Numbered from the stretch's first letter, positions 10,502 to 22,851 are shown. The stretch: DNA of 64,000 nucleotides from Vreelandella maris (GCF_013371085.1 NZ_JABWCV010000009.1:62001-126000); one strand, 5' to 3'. Numbers and translations are program-made. Notes: a model not told the origin generated them from the letters alone.

Positions 10502-10964
10502 GGTAGTGCGAGAAGGCCTTGTTGGCTTCTGCCATGCGATGCACGTCTTCGCGCTTCTTAACGGCAGAACCTTTACCTTCCGCGGCATCCAGCATTTCGC
10601 CTGCTAGACGCTGCACCATGGTTTTCTCACCGCGACGACGCGCCGCGTCTACCAGCCAGCGCATTGCTAGCGCTTGGCGACGAGACGGACGTACTTCAAC
10701 CGGCACCTGATAGGTCGCACCACCAACGCGGCGCGACTTCACTTCGACCATGGGCTGGATGGCTTCCAGCGCTTTGTCGAAGATCTCCAGCGGATCTTCT
10801 TTACTACGATCGGCAACCTTGTCCAACGCACCGTAGACGATACGCTCAGCTATGGACTTTTTGCCGCTGACCATCAGGTGGTTCATGAACTTCGCCAGAC
10901 GCTCACTTCCGAACTTAGGATCCGGCAGGATTTCGCGTTTAGCTACTACTCTTCTTCTAGGCAT
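10494..10964 (-). CDS. rpsG: 30S ribosomal protein S7
   Basis: 156-aa head-assembly protein. [20 protein letters not shown] is diagnostic, and the end is [11 protein letters not shown]. In E. coli, S7 represses the str operon by binding the rpsL-rpsG spacer. The spacer here is 163 nt (10965-11127), long enough for such a site, but I cannot confirm the fold. The stop codon lies inside a short tandem repeat array. Confidence 0.98.
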   Translation of the reverse strand: MPRRRVVAKREILPDPKFGSERLAKFMNHLMVSGKKSIAERIVYGALDKVADRSKEDPLEIFDKALEAIQPMVEVKSRRVGGATYQVPVEVRPSRRQALAMRWLVDAARRRGEKTMVQRLAGEMLDAAEGKGSAVKKREDVHRMAEANKAFSHYRF

Positions 10965-11127
10965 GATAAGCCCTCAATTAAGGATCTTTCAGGTAAACCC
11001 GGAACTCATGAGCTTGTACTAAGACAAAGCGCCGCCCGACCTTACTCTTATCAGACCGTCAAATTCGTGATAATCGCTACTCAGCACACCCAATAAAATC
11101 GGCCATGCTACAGCTACCCCAGCCTTA

Positions 11128-11502
11128 TTAAGACTTAGGACGCTTAGTACCGTATTTAGAACGACCCTGACGACGATTTTGAACGCCAGAGGTGTCAAGG
11201 GCGCCACGAACGGTGTGATAACGCACACCTGGCAAATCCTTTACACGACCGCCACGAATCAAAACGACAGAGTGTTCTTGAAGGTTGTGACCTTCACCAC
11301 CGATGTAAGAAGACACTTCGAAACCGTTGGTAAGGCGCACACGGCAAACCTTACGCAGAGCCGAGTTCGGCTTCTTCGGGGTGGTAGTGTAAACGCGCGT
11401 ACATACGCCGCGCTTTTGCGGACAGGCCTGCAGCGCGGGCACGTCACTTTTAGTGACGGGGCGCTTGCGCGGCTTGCGCACTAGCTGATTAATCGTTGCC
11501 AT
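11128..11502 (-). CDS. rpsL: 30S ribosomal protein S12
   Basis: 124-aa decoding-centre protein. I start it at the ATG at 11502 ([20 protein letters not shown]). A longer reading frame upstream has no family similarity. The loops [18 protein letters not shown] and [13 protein letters not shown] hold the lysines (K43 and K88 in E. coli numbering) that change in streptomycin resistance, and both look wild type. First gene of the str operon. Confidence 0.98.
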   Translation of the reverse strand: MATINQLVRKPRKRPVTKSDVPALQACPQKRGVCTRVYTTTPKKPNSALRKVCRVRLTNGFEVSSYIGGEGHNLQEHSVVLIRGGRVKDLPGVRYHTVRGALDTSGVQNRRQGRSKYGTKRPKS

Positions 11503-11608
11503 GGTGTTTAGCTGACTCCAATGGTTGCCTTGTCTTTCAACAAGTAGCCTTTTTAACAAATACGTGCAGTGGATGCGGGCGCACCCACCCCACTGTTAAA
11601 GGCTGCGC

Positions 11609-11638
11609 ATTCTAAAGGCTGACCCTAGGTGCCGTCAA
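11609..11638 (-). promoter_or_regulatory. str operon promoter
   Basis: On the minus strand, TTGACG (11633-11638) and TAGAAT (11609-11614) are 18 nt apart. Each hexamer matches the consensus at five of six positions. The predicted start point near 11602 gives a leader of about 100 nt before rpsL. The promoter lies inside the palindrome downstream of rpoC. Confidence 0.7.
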
Positions 11639-11683
11639 GCCTTGCTGGCGGTTTTACCAGCAAGGTGACGTTTTTAGGTCAGC
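11618..11683 (-). terminator. Compound palindrome downstream of rpoC
   Basis: Nested inverted repeat with an inner 9-bp stem (CCTTGCTGG, 11640-11648, with CCAGCAAGG, 11657-11665) and an outer 7-bp stem (GCTGACC, 11618-11624, with GGTCAGC, 11677-11683). It begins 46 nt after the rpoC stop. There is no good T-tract, so it may be a weak or factor-assisted terminator. It overlaps the -35 element of the str promoter. Confidence 0.55.
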
Positions 11684-11729
11684 AACTTATGCTACTTACT
11701 AATTTTACTGCTTGTTTTAAGCACCAAAT

Positions 11730-14700
11730 TTACAGCTCGTCGTCAGAGTCGAGAGCGGTTAACTGGGCACCTAGCTCCTGCTCTACCTCGGTCGCCGAGG
11801 GATTGAACAGTTGCTCAACGCCTTCGCGCTTGCGACGACGTTCTGCGTGGTGAGTCAAGCCCGTACCTGCTGGTATTAGACGACCAACCACCACGTTTTC
11901 TTTCAGGCCGCGCAGGTAATCGCGCTTGCCGGTCACCGCTGCTTCGGTCAGTACCCGGGTAGTCTCCTGGAAGGAGGCCGCGGAAATGAACGACTCAGTG
12001 GCCAAGCTGGCCTTAGTAATACCCAGCAACATGCGTTGGTACTTGGCTGGGAATTTCTTCTCTTTTTCAAGACGTTCATTCTGTTCCAGCACACGCACAA
12101 GCTCGGCTTGATCGCCCGTGATGAAATCAGAGTCGCCTGAATCAGCAATCTCTACCTTACGCAGCATCTGACGCACAATTACTTCAATGTGCTTATCGTT
12201 GATACCAACGCCCTGGAGACGGTAAACGTCTTGTACTTCTGCCGTAATGTACTTGGCGAGCTCCTCAACACCCAATAAACGCAGGATGTCATGGGGGTTG
12301 CTCGGGCCATCAGAAATGACTTCCCCCTTCTCAACCGTTTCGCCTTCAAAGACGGCAATTTGACGCCACTTCGGAATCAAGGCTTCAAACGGATCGCCGG
12401 ATTCTGGGGTAATCATCAGGCGACGTTTGCCTTTAGTCTCTTTACCAAAGCTAACGACACCGCTGATTTCCGCCAGGATAGACGACTCTTTCGGCTTACG
12501 CGCCTCAAACAAGTCAGCAACGCGTGGCAGACCACCGGTGATATCTTTGTTCGCCGAGGCTTCTACCGGGATACGGGCAACGACTTCACCCACACCAATA
12601 GTGACACCATCGTCGACCGAAATAATCGAGTTGCCTGGCAGCAAGTACTGCACCGGCGTATTGGAACCGGATACGGAAACATACTCGCCAGCGCTGTCTT
12701 GCAGCATAACCATCGGGCGCTTATCGCGACCAGCCATGGGGCGCGCTGCAGACTCGATCACCTCAATAGAGGACAAGCCGGTCATCTCATCGACGCTACG
12801 GTGCATGGTGACACCTTCGTCAAGATCGATGAACTGCGCCTTACCTTCTACTTCGGCAACGATCGGGTGCGTGTGCGGGTCCCACTTGGCGACAATGGCA
12901 CCGGCATCCACGACGTCACCGTCGCGTACCGAGAGCTCGGCGCCGTAAGGCAGCTTGTAGTACTCGCGTTCACGACCATGGTCATCAGCAACAGCCAAGG
13001 CGCTCGAACGAGAGACCACCACTAGCTTGCCGTCACCACGCTCAACATGCTTGATGTTGTGCAGGCGAACCTTGCCGCCGTGCTTCACTTGTACGCTATC
13101 CACGGCTGATGAACGCGATGCTGCGCCGCCGATGTGGAAGGTACGCATGGTCAGCTGGGTACCCGGCTCACCAATTGACTGGGCAGCGATAACGCCGACA
13201 GCTTCACCGATGTTGACCTGGTGGCCACGAGCCAAGTCACGGCCGTAACAGGAAGCACAAACGCCGTGCGGCGTTTCACAGGTAATCGTGGAGCGTACGA
13301 TAATTTCGTCGACGCCCATGGTGTCGAGCTCTGCACACCACTTCTCGTCAAGCAATGTCCCTTTAGCGATCAATACTTCACCGCTGCCCGGATGCACGAC
13401 ATCCTGCGCAACCACGCGACCCAGGACACGCTGGGAGAGCGGTACAATGATGTCGCCGCCTTCGATGATCGGATGCAGCGTCAAGCCATTTTCGGTACCA
13501 CAATCTACTTCAGTGATAACCAAATCTTGCGCCACATCGACCAAGCGACGCGTCAGATAACCAGAGTTGGCCGTTTTCAGGGCCGTATCCGCCAGACCTT
13601 TACGTGCACCGTGAGTCGAGATGAAGTACTGCAGTACGTTCAGACCTTCACGGAAGTTGGCAACGATCGGCGTTTCGATGATCGAACCATCCGGCTTGGC
13701 CATCAGGCCACGCATACCGGCCAGCTGACGAATCTGGGCAGCCGAACCACGAGCACCAGAGTCGGCCATGATGAAGACGCTGTTGAATGAATCCTGCTCA
13801 ACCTCGTTGCCATCACGATCAATCACGGTCTCTTTCGAAATGCCGACCATCATCGCCTTGGCGACTTTATCGTTGGCCTTCGACCAGATATCGATAACCT
13901 TGTTGTACTTCTCACCGGCGGTTACCAGGCCAGAAGAGAACTGGTCTTCGATCTCTTTAACTTCGGCTTCCGCCGCGTCAACGATCTCAGTTTTGGCTTC
14001 GGGGATAACGAAGTCGTTAACACCGATAGAGGCGCCGGACCAAGTCGCTAAGCGGAAGCCGGTGTACATCAGCTGGTCAGCGAAGATGACGGTCGGCTTA
14101 AGGCCGGCACGACGATAGACTTCGTTGATCAGGCTGGAGATCGCCTTCTTCTTCATCGGCTGATCGATCAGCTCGAAGGGGACACCTTCCGGAAGAATGC
14201 GGAACAGCATCGCACGACCGACCGTGGTGTCATAAATACGACGATGGAAGCTGCGCTCGCCGGTTTCCTCTTCAATATCGATCTCGTCCAGGCGCACTTT
14301 AACCCGGGCGTGCAGCGATACAGACTGGGTACCAAACGCGCGCTCGACCTCGTTAAGGTCAGAGAACACCATGCCTTCGCCTTTGGCGTTGATCTTTTCG
14401 CGGGTCATGTAGTAAAGACCCAGAACAACGTCTTGCGACGGTACGATGATCGGCTCGCCGTTAGCGGGCGACAGCACGTTGTTGGTGGCCATCATCAGCG
14501 CACGCGCTTCAAGCTGGGCTTCCAGGGTCAGCGGTACGTGTACCGCCATCTGGTCACCGTCAAAGTCGGCGTTGTAGGCGGCACATACCAGCGGGTGTAG
14601 CTGGATCGCTTTACCTTCGATCAACAGCGGCTCAAACGCCTGGATACCCAGACGGTGAAGCGTGGGTGCGCGGTTAAGCAGTACCGGGTGTTCGCGGATA

Positions 14701-15944
14701 ACATCGGCGAGGATGTCCCACACTTCCGGCAGCTCGCGCTCGACCATCTTCTTGGCAGCTTTGATCGTTGAAGCGTAGCCCAGCGACTGCAGCTTGGAGT
14801 AGATAAACGGCTTGAACAGTTCAAGCGCCATTTTCTTTGGCAAACCACACTGGTGCAGGCGCAGCGTCGGACCTACGGTAATGACCGAACGGCCCGAGTA
14901 GTCGACGCGCTTACCCAGCAGGTTCTGACGGAAACGGCCCTGCTTACCTTTGATCATATCGGCGAGCGATTTCAGCGGACGCTTGTTAGAGCCCGTGATC
15001 GCGCGGCCACGACGGCCGTTATCCAGCAGCGCATCGACTGCTTCCTGAAGCATGCGCTTCTCGTTGCGCACGATGATATCCGGCGCGTTGAGGTCGAGCA
15101 GACGCTTCAGGCGGTTGTTACGGTTGATCACACGACGGTAAAGGTCGTTGAGATCAGAGGTGGCGAAGCGGCCGCCATCCAGCGGTACCAGCGGACGAAG
15201 GTCCGGCGGCAACACGGGCAGCACTTCCATGACCATCCACGCCGGCGCATTGCCAGAGTGGTAGAACGCTTCCAGCAGTTTCAGACGCTTAGAAAGCTTC
15301 TTGATCTTGGTTTCAGAGTTGGTCTGCGGAATTTCTTCACGCAGGTGATTGATCTCTTCTTCCAGATCGATGTCTTTGAGCAGCTCCTGAACGGCTTCAG
15401 CACCCATACGAGCGTCGAAGTCGTCGCCGAACTCTTCCAATGCTTCGAAGTACTGCTCATCGTTGAGCAGCTGACCACGCTCCAGCGTGGTCATGCCCGG
15501 GTCGATGACGACAAAGCTTTCGAAATAGAGCACGCGCTCGATATCACGCAGGGTCATATCGAGGAACATGCCGATACGCGACGGCAGTGATTTCAAGAAC
15601 CAAATGTGAGCAACCGGAGAAGCCAGCTCAATGTGCCCCATGCGCTCACGGCGCACGGCGGCTTTGGTCACTTCAACGCCACATTTTTCGCAGATAATAC
15701 CGCGGTGCTTCATGCGCTTATATTTGCCGCACAAGCACTCATAGTCTTTTACCGGACCAAAAATCTTGGCGCAGAACAGACCGTCCCGCTCCGGCTTAAA
15801 GGTACGGTAGTTGATGGTCTCAGGCTTCTTCACCTCGCCAAACGACCAGGAGCGAATCATGTCCGGCGACGCCAGGGTAATCTTGATCGCGTCAAACTCT
15901 TCGGACTGAGACTGCGATTTGAGTACTTTCACCAAATCTTTCAT
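11730..15944 (-). CDS. rpoC: RNA polymerase beta' subunit
   Basis: 1404-aa catalytic subunit (E. coli 1407 aa). The N-terminal zinc ribbon is visible ([13 protein letters not shown] and CEKC, about residues 70-88). The Mg-binding [12 protein letters not shown] lies near residue 460. The second zinc site ([13 protein letters not shown]) and the trigger-loop and bridge region ([17 protein letters not shown]) are also present. Starts 10 nt after rpoB and forms an operon with it. Confidence 0.99.
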   Translation of the reverse strand: MKDLVKVLKSQSQSEEFDAIKITLASPDMIRSWSFGEVKKPETINYRTFKPERDGLFCAKIFGPVKDYECLCGKYKRMKHRGIICEKCGVEVTKAAVRRERMGHIELASPVAHIWFLKSLPSRIGMFLDMTLRDIERVLYFESFVVIDPGMTTLERGQLLNDEQYFEALEEFGDDFDARMGAEAVQELLKDIDLEEEINHLREEIPQTNSETKIKKLSKRLKLLEAFYHSGNAPAWMVMEVLPVLPPDLRPLVPLDGGRFATSDLNDLYRRVINRNNRLKRLLDLNAPDIIVRNEKRMLQEAVDALLDNGRRGRAITGSNKRPLKSLADMIKGKQGRFRQNLLGKRVDYSGRSVITVGPTLRLHQCGLPKKMALELFKPFIYSKLQSLGYASTIKAAKKMVERELPEVWDILADVIREHPVLLNRAPTLHRLGIQAFEPLLIEGKAIQLHPLVCAAYNADFDGDQMAVHVPLTLEAQLEARALMMATNNVLSPANGEPIIVPSQDVVLGLYYMTREKINAKGEGMVFSDLNEVERAFGTQSVSLHARVKVRLDEIDIEEETGERSFHRRIYDTTVGRAMLFRILPEGVPFELIDQPMKKKAISSLINEVYRRAGLKPTVIFADQLMYTGFRLATWSGASIGVNDFVIPEAKTEIVDAAEAEVKEIEDQFSSGLVTAGEKYNKVIDIWSKANDKVAKAMMVGISKETVIDRDGNEVEQDSFNSVFIMADSGARGSAAQIRQLAGMRGLMAKPDGSIIETPIVANFREGLNVLQYFISTHGARKGLADTALKTANSGYLTRRLVDVAQDLVITEVDCGTENGLTLHPIIEGGDIIVPLSQRVLGRVVAQDVVHPGSGEVLIAKGTLLDEKWCAELDTMGVDEIIVRSTITCETPHGVCASCYGRDLARGHQVNIGEAVGVIAAQSIGEPGTQLTMRTFHIGGAASRSSAVDSVQVKHGGKVRLHNIKHVERGDGKLVVVSRSSALAVADDHGREREYYKLPYGAELSVRDGDVVDAGAIVAKWDPHTHPIVAEVEGKAQFIDLDEGVTMHRSVDEMTGLSSIEVIESAARPMAGRDKRPMVMLQDSAGEYVSVSGSNTPVQYLLPGNSIISVDDGVTIGVGEVVARIPVEASANKDITGGLPRVADLFEARKPKESSILAEISGVVSFGKETKGKRRLMITPESGDPFEALIPKWRQIAVFEGETVEKGEVISDGPSNPHDILRLLGVEELAKYITAEVQDVYRLQGVGINDKHIEVIVRQMLRKVEIADSGDSDFITGDQAELVRVLEQNERLEKEKKFPAKYQRMLLGITKASLATESFISAASFQETTRVLTEAAVTGKRDYLRGLKENVVVGRLIPAGTGLTHHAERRRKREGVEQLFNPSATEVEQELGAQLTALDSDDEL

Positions 15945-15954
15945 GGGACGGCTC

Positions 15955-18900
15955 CTAGCTCTCTAACTCGATATCGATGCCCAGCGAGCGGATTTCCTTC
16001 ACCAGTACGTTGAAGGATTCCGGCATGCCTGCCTGCATGGTGTGGTCGCCATCCACGATGTTTTTATACATCTTGGTGCGGCCTTCGACGTCGTCCGACT
16101 TGACGGTGAGCATCTCTTGTAGCGTGTATGCAGCGCCGTAAGCTTCCAACGCCCACACTTCCATCTCACCGAAGCGCTGACCACCGAATTGCGCCTTACC
16201 ACCCAAGGGCTGCTGGGTAACCAGCGAGTAAGAACCGGTAGAACGCGCGTGCATCTTGTCGTCTACCAAGTGGTTAAGCTTCAACATGTACATGTAGCCG
16301 ACGGTAACCGGACGGTCAAAAGCGTCACCGGTACGGCCATCGAACAGGGCCATCTGGCCCGATTCAGGAATGTCCGCCAGCTTCAGCAGATGCTTGATTT
16401 CGTGCTCTTTGGCACCGTCAAACACCGGCGTGGCCATCGGCACACCCCCTTTGAGGTTCTTCGCCAGGGCAATGACCTCATCGTCGGTCAGGGAATCGAG
16501 ATCTTCAACGCGCGTACCTTGCGTGTTGTAGATCTGCCCCAGGAAGTCGCGAATCTCGGCGACTTGCTGTCCGCGTGCATCGCGCAGCATGGCTTCGATC
16601 TTGACCCCTAGACCACGGGCGGCCATGCCAAGGTGGGTTTCCAAAATCTGACCGACGTTCATGCGCGACGGTACACCCAGCGGGTTCAGTACCACGTCGA
16701 CCGGCTCACCCTTCTCGTCGAACGGCATGTCTTCGATCGGCATGATCGCGGAGATAACACCCTTGTTACCGTGACGACCGGCCATCTTGTCGCCTGGCTG
16801 GATGCGACGCTTGACCGCCATGTAAACCTTGACGATTTTCAGCACGCCCGGCGCGAGATCATCGCCCTGGGTCAGCTTGCGCTTCTTATCTTCAAAGCGC
16901 TCGTCCATCTCTTTACGGCGGTTTTCAAGCTGCTCGTCGGCCTGGGCCAACAGCTCGTTGTAAGACTCATCCTGCATGCGCAGTTTGAACCACTGCTGAC
17001 GTGGCAGCTCGTCAAGGTACGCTTCGTCTAGCACGTCGCCTTTCTTAAGGTTCGGGCCACCGTTAACGGCTTGGCCGTCGAGGGTACGCTTGAGACGCTC
17101 AAACGTTGCGTCTTCAGCGATACGATAGGTCTCTTGCAGATCCTTACGAACTTCATCGAGCTGCGTACGCTCGATAGAGAGTGCGCGAGAGTCTTTATCG
17201 ACGCCATCACGAGTAAACACCTGAACGTCGATGACCGTTCCCTTCATGCCGGTGGGGGCACGCAGCGAAGTATCTTTAACGTCCGACGCTTTCTCACCGA
17301 AGATGGCACGCAGCAGCTTCTCTTCTGGCGTCAGCTGGGTTTCACCTTTCGGCGTTACCTTACCGACCAGAATGTCGCCGGGGCCAACTTCAGCACCGAT
17401 GTAAACAACGCCCGCCTCATCCAGTTTGGAGAGCGCCGACTCACCCACGTTGGGAATATCGGAGGTAATCTCTTCCGAGCCCAACTTGGTGTCGCGAGAC
17501 ACACAGGTCAGTTCCTGAATGTGAATCGTGGTGAAACGGTCTTCTTGAACGACTCGCTCGGAAAGCAGGATCGAGTCTTCGAAGTTGTAGCCATTCCAGG
17601 GCATGAACGCGATGCGCATGTTCTGACCCAGGGCCAGATCGCCCATATCGACCGACGGGCCATCAGCGAGAATATCGCCGCGCGCCACGTTGTCGCCAGG
17701 CCGCACGATGGGGCGCTGGTTCATACAGGTGTTCTGGTTCGAGCGGGTGTACTTGGTCAAGTTGTAGATATCAACACCGGCTTCACCGCCGATAATTTCA
17801 TCTTCATTGACCCGTACCACGACACGACGTGCATCAACAGAATCAATCACGCCGCCGCGATTGGCTACCGCACAGACACCGGAGTCACGGGCAACAAAGC
17901 GCTCCATGCCGGTACCTACCAGCGGCTTATCGGCACGCAGGGTCGGCACCGCCTGACGCTGCATGTTCGAACCCATCAAGGCGCGGTTGGCGTCATCGTG
18001 TTCCAGGAACGGAATCAATGCCGCGGCAACCGAGACGACCTGACGAGGTGATACGTCCATTAGCGTCACTTGTTCAGGACGCATAAAGGTCGTTTCACCG
18101 CGGTGACGAACCTGAACCAGGTCATCACTCAGCTTGTTGGACTCATCCACCGCTGCCGACGCCTGGGCAATAACGAAATCGCCCTCTTCGATCGCTGAAA
18201 GGTGAACGATGTCGTCGGTCAACTGACGGTCAACAACTTTACGGTACGGCGTTTCGAGGAAGCCGTAGCTGTTAGTGTGGCTGTAAGTCGCCAGCGAGTT
18301 AATCAGACCGATGTTCGGGCCTTCCGGCGTTTCGATCGGGCAGAGACGTCCGTAGTGCGTGGCGTGAACGTCACGTACTTCGAAGCCAGCGCGCTCACGG
18401 GTCAAACCACCGGGGCCGAGTGCAGACACACGACGCTTGTGGGTCACTTCCGAAAGCGGGTTGTTCTGATCCATGAATTGAGAAAGCTGGCTGGAACCGA
18501 AGAACTCTTTCACCGCGGCCGCAACCGGCTTGGCGTTGATCAAGTCTTGCGGCATCAGGCCTTCGCTTTCCGCCATGGAAAGACGCTCTTTCACGGCGCG
18601 CTCAACACGCACCAAGCCAACGCGGAACTGGTTCTCGGCCATTTCGCCCACACAGCGAATACGACGGTTACCCAGGTGATCGATATCGTCAACGTCACCG
18701 AAGCCGTTACGGATATTGATCAGCTCGCGCAGCACATCCAGGATGTCCTTGCGATCCAGTACGCCGGAGCCCGTGTCAGTATCACGGCGCAGGCGACGGT
18801 TGAACTTCATGCGACCAACGCCAGAGAGGTCGTAACGGTCTTCAGAGAAGAACAGGTTGTTAAACAGCGTCTCGGCAGACTCTTTAGTCGGCGGCTCACC

Positions 18901-20031
18901 GGGGCGCATCATGCGGTAAATTTCGACCAACGCTTCAAGCGCGGAATTAGTCGCATCCAGCTTCAGGGTGTCGGAAATGAAGGAACCGCAGTCAAGATCG
19001 TTGGTGTAGAGCGTTTCGACCAGGGTAATACCGCCCTGCGCCATGCGCTCAAGCACTTCTGGCGTGATCTCGGTGTTACACGGACAGATCAGTTCGCCTG
19101 TTTTAGAGTCGATTTGATCTTTGGCCAGGGTTTTGCCGAACAGGTACTCCATCGGCACATCCAGACGCTCAAGGCCGGCTTTTTCAAGCTGACGAATGTG
19201 CTTCTGGGTAATCCGACGTCCTTCTTCAACGATCACATTACCTTCGCCATCTTTGATGTCGAAAGTAGCCGTCTCGCCGCGCAGACGCGACGGCACCAGT
19301 TCCACAGAGAAACCGGATTTCTCAATGTGGAAGACACTGGTTTCAAAGAACTCGGCCAGGATCTCTTCGGTGTTCATCCCCAGCGCACGCATCAGTACCG
19401 ACGCCGGCAGTTTGCGGCGACGGTCAATACGTACAAAGACGTTGTCTTTGGGGTCAAACTCAAAGTCTAACCAAGAACCACGGTAAGGAATCACGCGGGC
19501 TGAATAGAGCAGCTTACCGGAAGAGTGGCTCTTGCCTTTGTCATGATCGAAGAACACACCGGGCGAGCGGTGGAGCTGGGAAACGATAACCCGCTCAGTA
19601 CCGTTGATAACAAAGGTACCGTTCTCGGTCATCAGGGGGATTTCCCCCATGTAGACTTCCTGCTCTTTAATATCTTTGATTGCTTTGTTTGAGGAGTCGC
19701 GATCATAGATGATCAAGCGAACCTTAACGCGCAGCGGGGCGGAATAAGTGACGCCGCGCAGCTGGCACTCCTTAACATCGAACGCCGGCGTGCCGAAGCG
19801 GTAGCTGACATACTCAAGCGCCGCATTACCGGAGAAGCTCTCAATCGGAAACACGGACTTAAAAGCCGCGTGCAAGCCGACTTCGTGACGCTCGTCGGGC
19901 GAACGATCTTGCTGGAGGAAGTCGTAATAGGAATCAAGCTGGATCGCCAGCAAGTAAGGCACATCCATCACTTGGGGCAGTTTGCCGAAATCCTTGCGGA
20001 TGCGTTTTTTCTCAGTATATGAGTAAGCCAT
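15955..20031 (-). CDS. rpoB: RNA polymerase beta subunit
   Basis: 1358-aa catalytic subunit (E. coli 1342 aa). The rifampicin pocket reads [19 protein letters not shown] and [13 protein letters not shown], the drug-sensitive form. The C-terminal block includes [20 protein letters not shown]. Preceded by an attenuator-like terminator in the rplL-rpoB spacer, as in other gammaproteobacteria. Confidence 0.99.
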   Translation of the reverse strand: MAYSYTEKKRIRKDFGKLPQVMDVPYLLAIQLDSYYDFLQQDRSPDERHEVGLHAAFKSVFPIESFSGNAALEYVSYRFGTPAFDVKECQLRGVTYSAPLRVKVRLIIYDRDSSNKAIKDIKEQEVYMGEIPLMTENGTFVINGTERVIVSQLHRSPGVFFDHDKGKSHSSGKLLYSARVIPYRGSWLDFEFDPKDNVFVRIDRRRKLPASVLMRALGMNTEEILAEFFETSVFHIEKSGFSVELVPSRLRGETATFDIKDGEGNVIVEEGRRITQKHIRQLEKAGLERLDVPMEYLFGKTLAKDQIDSKTGELICPCNTEITPEVLERMAQGGITLVETLYTNDLDCGSFISDTLKLDATNSALEALVEIYRMMRPGEPPTKESAETLFNNLFFSEDRYDLSGVGRMKFNRRLRRDTDTGSGVLDRKDILDVLRELINIRNGFGDVDDIDHLGNRRIRCVGEMAENQFRVGLVRVERAVKERLSMAESEGLMPQDLINAKPVAAAVKEFFGSSQLSQFMDQNNPLSEVTHKRRVSALGPGGLTRERAGFEVRDVHATHYGRLCPIETPEGPNIGLINSLATYSHTNSYGFLETPYRKVVDRQLTDDIVHLSAIEEGDFVIAQASAAVDESNKLSDDLVQVRHRGETTFMRPEQVTLMDVSPRQVVSVAAALIPFLEHDDANRALMGSNMQRQAVPTLRADKPLVGTGMERFVARDSGVCAVANRGGVIDSVDARRVVVRVNEDEIIGGEAGVDIYNLTKYTRSNQNTCMNQRPIVRPGDNVARGDILADGPSVDMGDLALGQNMRIAFMPWNGYNFEDSILLSERVVQEDRFTTIHIQELTCVSRDTKLGSEEITSDIPNVGESALSKLDEAGVVYIGAEVGPGDILVGKVTPKGETQLTPEEKLLRAIFGEKASDVKDTSLRAPTGMKGTVIDVQVFTRDGVDKDSRALSIERTQLDEVRKDLQETYRIAEDATFERLKRTLDGQAVNGGPNLKKGDVLDEAYLDELPRQQWFKLRMQDESYNELLAQADEQLENRRKEMDERFEDKKRKLTQGDDLAPGVLKIVKVYMAVKRRIQPGDKMAGRHGNKGVISAIMPIEDMPFDEKGEPVDVVLNPLGVPSRMNVGQILETHLGMAARGLGVKIEAMLRDARGQQVAEIRDFLGQIYNTQGTRVEDLDSLTDDEVIALAKNLKGGVPMATPVFDGAKEHEIKHLLKLADIPESGQMALFDGRTGDAFDRPVTVGYMYMLKLNHLVDDKMHARSTGSYSLVTQQPLGGKAQFGGQRFGEMEVWALEAYGAAYTLQEMLTVKSDDVEGRTKMYKNIVDGDHTMQAGMPESFNVLVKEIRSLGIDIELES

Positions 20032-20149
20032 CTGTATTCCCCAGCTTGTTCACCATGGGTGACCGATGCGTGGTCATCGCTGCCCGGCGGGCTTCGTCAG
20101 ACACAGACAGCAAGCTCCTAAATCGGTAGCTCGCCGTCGAAAATCTAGT

Positions 20150-20175
20150 TCGATAACACTGTAGTCGATAACACT
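20150..20175. repeat. 11-bp repeat, period 15, in the rplL-rpoB spacer
   Basis: TCGATAACACT occurs at 20150-20160 and again at 20165-20175. This is a short tandem duplication with a 15-bp period, located between the rplL terminator and rpoB. Confidence 0.7.
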
Positions 20176-20226
20176 ATTTCTACGTTCCTATTGCGACTGC
20201 GATTAATGAAACACCAGTTGCAACAG

Positions 20227-20261
20227 AAAAAGGCCGGCAGCGGGATATCCCGCCGCCAGCC
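20227..20261 (-). terminator. Attenuator between rplL and rpoB
   Basis: GC-rich hairpin of 10 bp (20236-20245 with 20248-20257, one G-T pair), extended by three pairs beyond one mismatch. On the minus strand it is followed by CTTTTTCTG. Partial termination here would lower rpoBC expression relative to L7/L12, as known in E. coli. Confidence 0.85.
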
Positions 20262-20301
20262 GTGGAAGCTTACGCAGCGCGTAAAGCCGTCCGCACAATA
20301 A

Positions 20302-20670
20302 TTACTTGAGCTCGACGGTTGCGCCCGCTTCTTCCAGCTTAGCTTTAGCTGCTTCAGCGTCGTCCTTAGACAGACCTTCTTTGATGGTCGCCGGAGCGCC
20401 GTCAACAGCACCTTTAGCTTCTTTCAAGCCAAGGCCAGTGATCTCACGTACTGCTTTGATCACGTTAACTTTCTTGTCGCCAGCAGCGGTCAGAACGACG
20501 TCAAATTCAGTCTGTTCTTCAGCTACTTCGCCGCCAGCAGCCGGGCCAGCCATTACGGCAGCCGCTGCAGAAACGCCGAATTTCTCTTCCATTGCTTCGA
20601 TCAGCTCGACAACTTCCATTACGGACATGTCGGCTACAGCATTGATGATATCGTCTTTAGACAGTGCCAT
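20302..20670 (-). CDS. rplL: 50S ribosomal protein L7/L12
   Basis: 122-aa stalk protein. I start at the ATG at 20670 ([20 protein letters not shown]) with RBS AGGA upstream; the longer reading frame is not part of the family. An N-terminal dimerisation domain, an Ala/Gly-rich hinge (about residues 38-52) and a C-terminal factor-binding domain ([20 protein letters not shown]) are visible. Confidence 0.98.
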   Translation of the reverse strand: MALSKDDIINAVADMSVMEVVELIEAMEEKFGVSAAAAVMAGPAAGGEVAEEQTEFDVVLTAAGDKKVNVIKAVREITGLGLKEAKGAVDGAPATIKEGLSKDDAEAAKAKLEEAGATVELK

Positions 20671-20692
20671 TGTTTCATTCCTAACTTTGCGG

Positions 20693-20715
20693 GAGTCTCG
20701 GTCAGCCGAGGACTC
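20693..20715 (-). promoter_or_regulatory. Hairpin in the rplJ-rplL spacer
   Basis: Nine pairs with a single bulged base and a TCAG/CTGA tetraloop (GAGTC-TCGG with CCGA-GACTC), in the 132-nt spacer just upstream of the rplL ribosome binding site. It may help set the high L7/L12 translation rate or be an RNase III site. Role inferred. Confidence 0.45.
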
Positions 20716-20802
20716 AGGATTCATTGCTCGGTTCAAGCAGCGCGCTGATGATGGCTTATACCGTCATACTGTACTGTTTACGCCGCCTGCAAGAAACGCT
20801 GC

Positions 20803-21309
20803 TTAAGCAGCTTCGGCTTCTTGCTTCTGGTCGCGCAGAGCGGCCAGAGTACGAACCAGCTTGCCAGCGGAGGCTTCTTTCATTACCGACATCAACTTGG
20901 CAATTGCTTCGTCGTAAGTCGGTAGGGTTGCCAGACGGTCGATGTCAGCAGCCGGAATCAGCTCACCTTCGTAGGCCAACGCTTTTACTTCGAAGTTCTT
21001 ATCCGTTTTGGCGAACTCTTTGAACAAACGAGCGGCAGCGCCCGGATGATCAGTAGAGAAAGCCAACAACGTAGGACCAACGAAGCTATCGTTTAAGCAC
21101 TCCCACTGAGTGCCCTCGAGAGCGCGGCGAGCCAGCGTATTACGAACAACACGCAGCTCTACACCATTCTCACGCGCTTGCTTGCGCAGATCGGTCATTT
21201 TACCAACCGTAACGCCGCGAGAATCAGCAACTACGACGGAGAGTGCGCCCTTGGCCGCTTCACTGACCTCGGCAACAATCGCTTTCTTGCCTTCAAGTGC
21301 TAGTGGCAC
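20803..21309 (-). CDS. rplJ: 50S ribosomal protein L10
   Basis: 168-aa stalk base. I choose the GTG start at 21309, giving a start like [17 protein letters not shown]. It has a good SD (AAGGAG) nine nt upstream and aligns with E. coli L10. The C-terminal helix [19 protein letters not shown] binds L7/L12 dimers. L10 with L12 is known to repress its own mRNA through the leader. Confidence 0.96.
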   Translation of the reverse strand: MPLALEGKKAIVAEVSEAAKGALSVVVADSRGVTVGKMTDLRKQARENGVELRVVRNTLARRALEGTQWECLNDSFVGPTLLAFSTDHPGAAARLFKEFAKTDKNFEVKALAYEGELIPAADIDRLATLPTYDEAIAKLMSVMKEASAGKLVRTLAALRDQKQEAEAA

Positions 21310-21480
21310 AGTGATCACTCCTTCGTGCCGGAACCCAAGAAGGTTCCGGTGGTTACCATCTCTTCCTGCCCTGCTATGCAAAAAGCGCTGCAGCGCGGGA
21401 AGCCTTGGGGATGGTGCTCACCAGAAAGCTTTAAGCTTAACCAACTGGCGGCCACACCATCTGCGCAGGCGCTTCTAGGG
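21310..21480 (-). promoter_or_regulatory. L10 leader region
   Basis: Untranslated region upstream of rplJ. A perfect 8-bp hairpin (CCGGAACC with GGTTCCGG, 21328-21349, 6-nt loop) sits directly before the SD. A short GCGC-TGCA-GCGC stem with a following T5 lies at 21380-21396. Position and structure fit the L10(L12)-binding leader known in proteobacteria. The kink-turn itself I did not verify. Confidence 0.5.
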
Positions 21481-21634
21481 CAATTAAGCCGCCCCTGTAT
21501 ATACAAAATGCTAAATGTACATACTAAGCGCGGCACCTGCGGTCTTTGACGATGCCCCGGCCAGTTTCAATAACCAAACGGGGGACCGCAAAGTTCTTGC
21601 TCGGTTCCTAAAAGAAAACCAACGATAACTCGCT
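21481..21634 (-). other. rplA-rplJ spacer, upstream half
   Basis: No gene is visible. On the minus strand there is a two-part stem: TGCGGTC/GACCGCA (21538-21544 with 21584-21590) enclosing CCCCG/CGGGG (21555-21559 with 21579-21583). An AT-rich TGTATATA stretch near 21497-21505 could be a -10 region for rplJL, but no convincing -35 is present. Confidence 0.35.
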
Positions 21635-22327
21635 TTACACGAAAGCAGAGTGATCGATTGTTAAACCCGGGCCCATGGTAGTGGACAGAGTCATTTTCTT
21701 GAAGTAAATGCCTTTAGACGCGCTCGGCTTGAGGCGCTTCAGGTCAGCAACCAGGGCTTCCAGGTTGCCGTTAATAGCTGCCACGTCAAAATCCACTTTA
21801 CCCAGAGTAGTGTGGATAATGCCGTTTTTATCAGTACGGAAACGCACTTGGCCCGCTTTGGCATTCTTAACCGCTGTCGCTACATCAGGCGTTACGGTGC
21901 CGACTTTCGGGTTAGGCATCAGGCCACGCGGACCTAAGATCTGGCCCAACTGACCGACAACGCGCATAGCGTCAGGCGAAGCGATAACGACGTCAAAATC
22001 CATCACGCCTTTTTTCACTTGCTCAGCCAAGTCGTCCATACCCACGATGTCGGCACCGGCTTCTTTAGCAGCATCGGCATTGGCACCCTGGGTGAAGACC
22101 GCAACGCGCACATCTTTACCCGTACCGTTAGGCATGACGGTAGCACCACGCACAACCTGGTCAGATTTACGCGGGTCAACGCCAAGGTTGATAGCAACAT
22201 CAACTGACTCTTTGAATTTAACCGTAGACAGCTCGGAGAGCAGCGCTACCGCTTCTTCAATAGAGTAGGATTTGGTGGCGTCTACTTTTTCGCGAATAAC
22301 TTTCGCACGCTTAGATAGTTTAGCCAT
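21635..22327 (-). CDS. rplA: 50S ribosomal protein L1
   Basis: 230-aa stalk protein that also represses the L11 operon in E. coli. The start is [20 protein letters not shown]. The conserved blocks [15 protein letters not shown] and the C-terminal [13 protein letters not shown] are present. Two nt separate it from rplK, so translation is coupled. Confidence 0.98.
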   Translation of the reverse strand: MAKLSKRAKVIREKVDATKSYSIEEAVALLSELSTVKFKESVDVAINLGVDPRKSDQVVRGATVMPNGTGKDVRVAVFTQGANADAAKEAGADIVGMDDLAEQVKKGVMDFDVVIASPDAMRVVGQLGQILGPRGLMPNPKVGTVTPDVATAVKNAKAGQVRFRTDKNGIIHTTLGKVDFDVAAINGNLEALVADLKRLKPSASKGIYFKKMTLSTTMGPGLTIDHSAFV

Positions 22328-22329
22328 GA

Positions 22330-22761
22330 TCAGAGACCCTCCACGTTTAGGCCCATGCTGCGAGCACTGCCAGCAATGGTGCGCACAGCGGCATCAAGAT
22401 TCGCAGCCGTTAAATCTGGCTCTTTCGTTTTGGCGATCTCTTCGAGCTGTTCACGCGTCACGGTGCCGACTTTCTTCTTGTTCGGCTCACCAGAACCGGA
22501 CTTGATACCAGCAGCTTTCTTCAGCAGCACGGCAGCAGGCGGTGTTTTGGTGACGAACGTGAAGCTACGGTCTGAGTAGACAGTGATCACGACTGGCGTC
22601 GGCAAGCCCGGCTCAATTTCTTGAGTCGCAGCGTTGAACGCCTTACAGAATTCCATGATGTTCACGCCGTGCTGACCCAGTGCTGGGCCTACCGGCGGGC
22701 TTGGATTGGCTTTACCTGCAGCAACCTGCAGTTTGATATAAGCCTGTACTTTCTTGGCCAT
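22330..22761 (-). CDS. rplK: 50S ribosomal protein L11
   Basis: 143-aa GTPase-centre protein. [20 protein letters not shown] and [19 protein letters not shown] are diagnostic, and the C-terminal rRNA-binding domain ends with [12 protein letters not shown]. It is the target of thiopeptides and of RelA signalling in relatives. Downstream of nusG. Confidence 0.98.
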   Translation of the reverse strand: MAKKVQAYIKLQVAAGKANPSPPVGPALGQHGVNIMEFCKAFNAATQEIEPGLPTPVVITVYSDRSFTFVTKTPPAAVLLKKAAGIKSGSGEPNKKKVGTVTREQLEEIAKTKEPDLTAANLDAAVRTIAGSARSMGLNVEGL

Positions 22762-22851
22762 CGTTTATGCTCCAATTGGGTAGTAACGCCCGAAGGCTCC
22801 CCGGTACCAGCGAAACAACCACTTAGCTATTCCGCACGAATCAAATACGCG

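Noticed and set aside
18202..19470. 422-codon frame antisense to rpoB
   Set aside because: Same reason: it fully overlaps a certain essential gene on the other strand and shows no family similarity.
20227..20261. Possible insertion sequence end
   Set aside because: The inverted repeat is followed by a T-tract and sits in the known rplL-rpoB attenuator place; no transposase is nearby.
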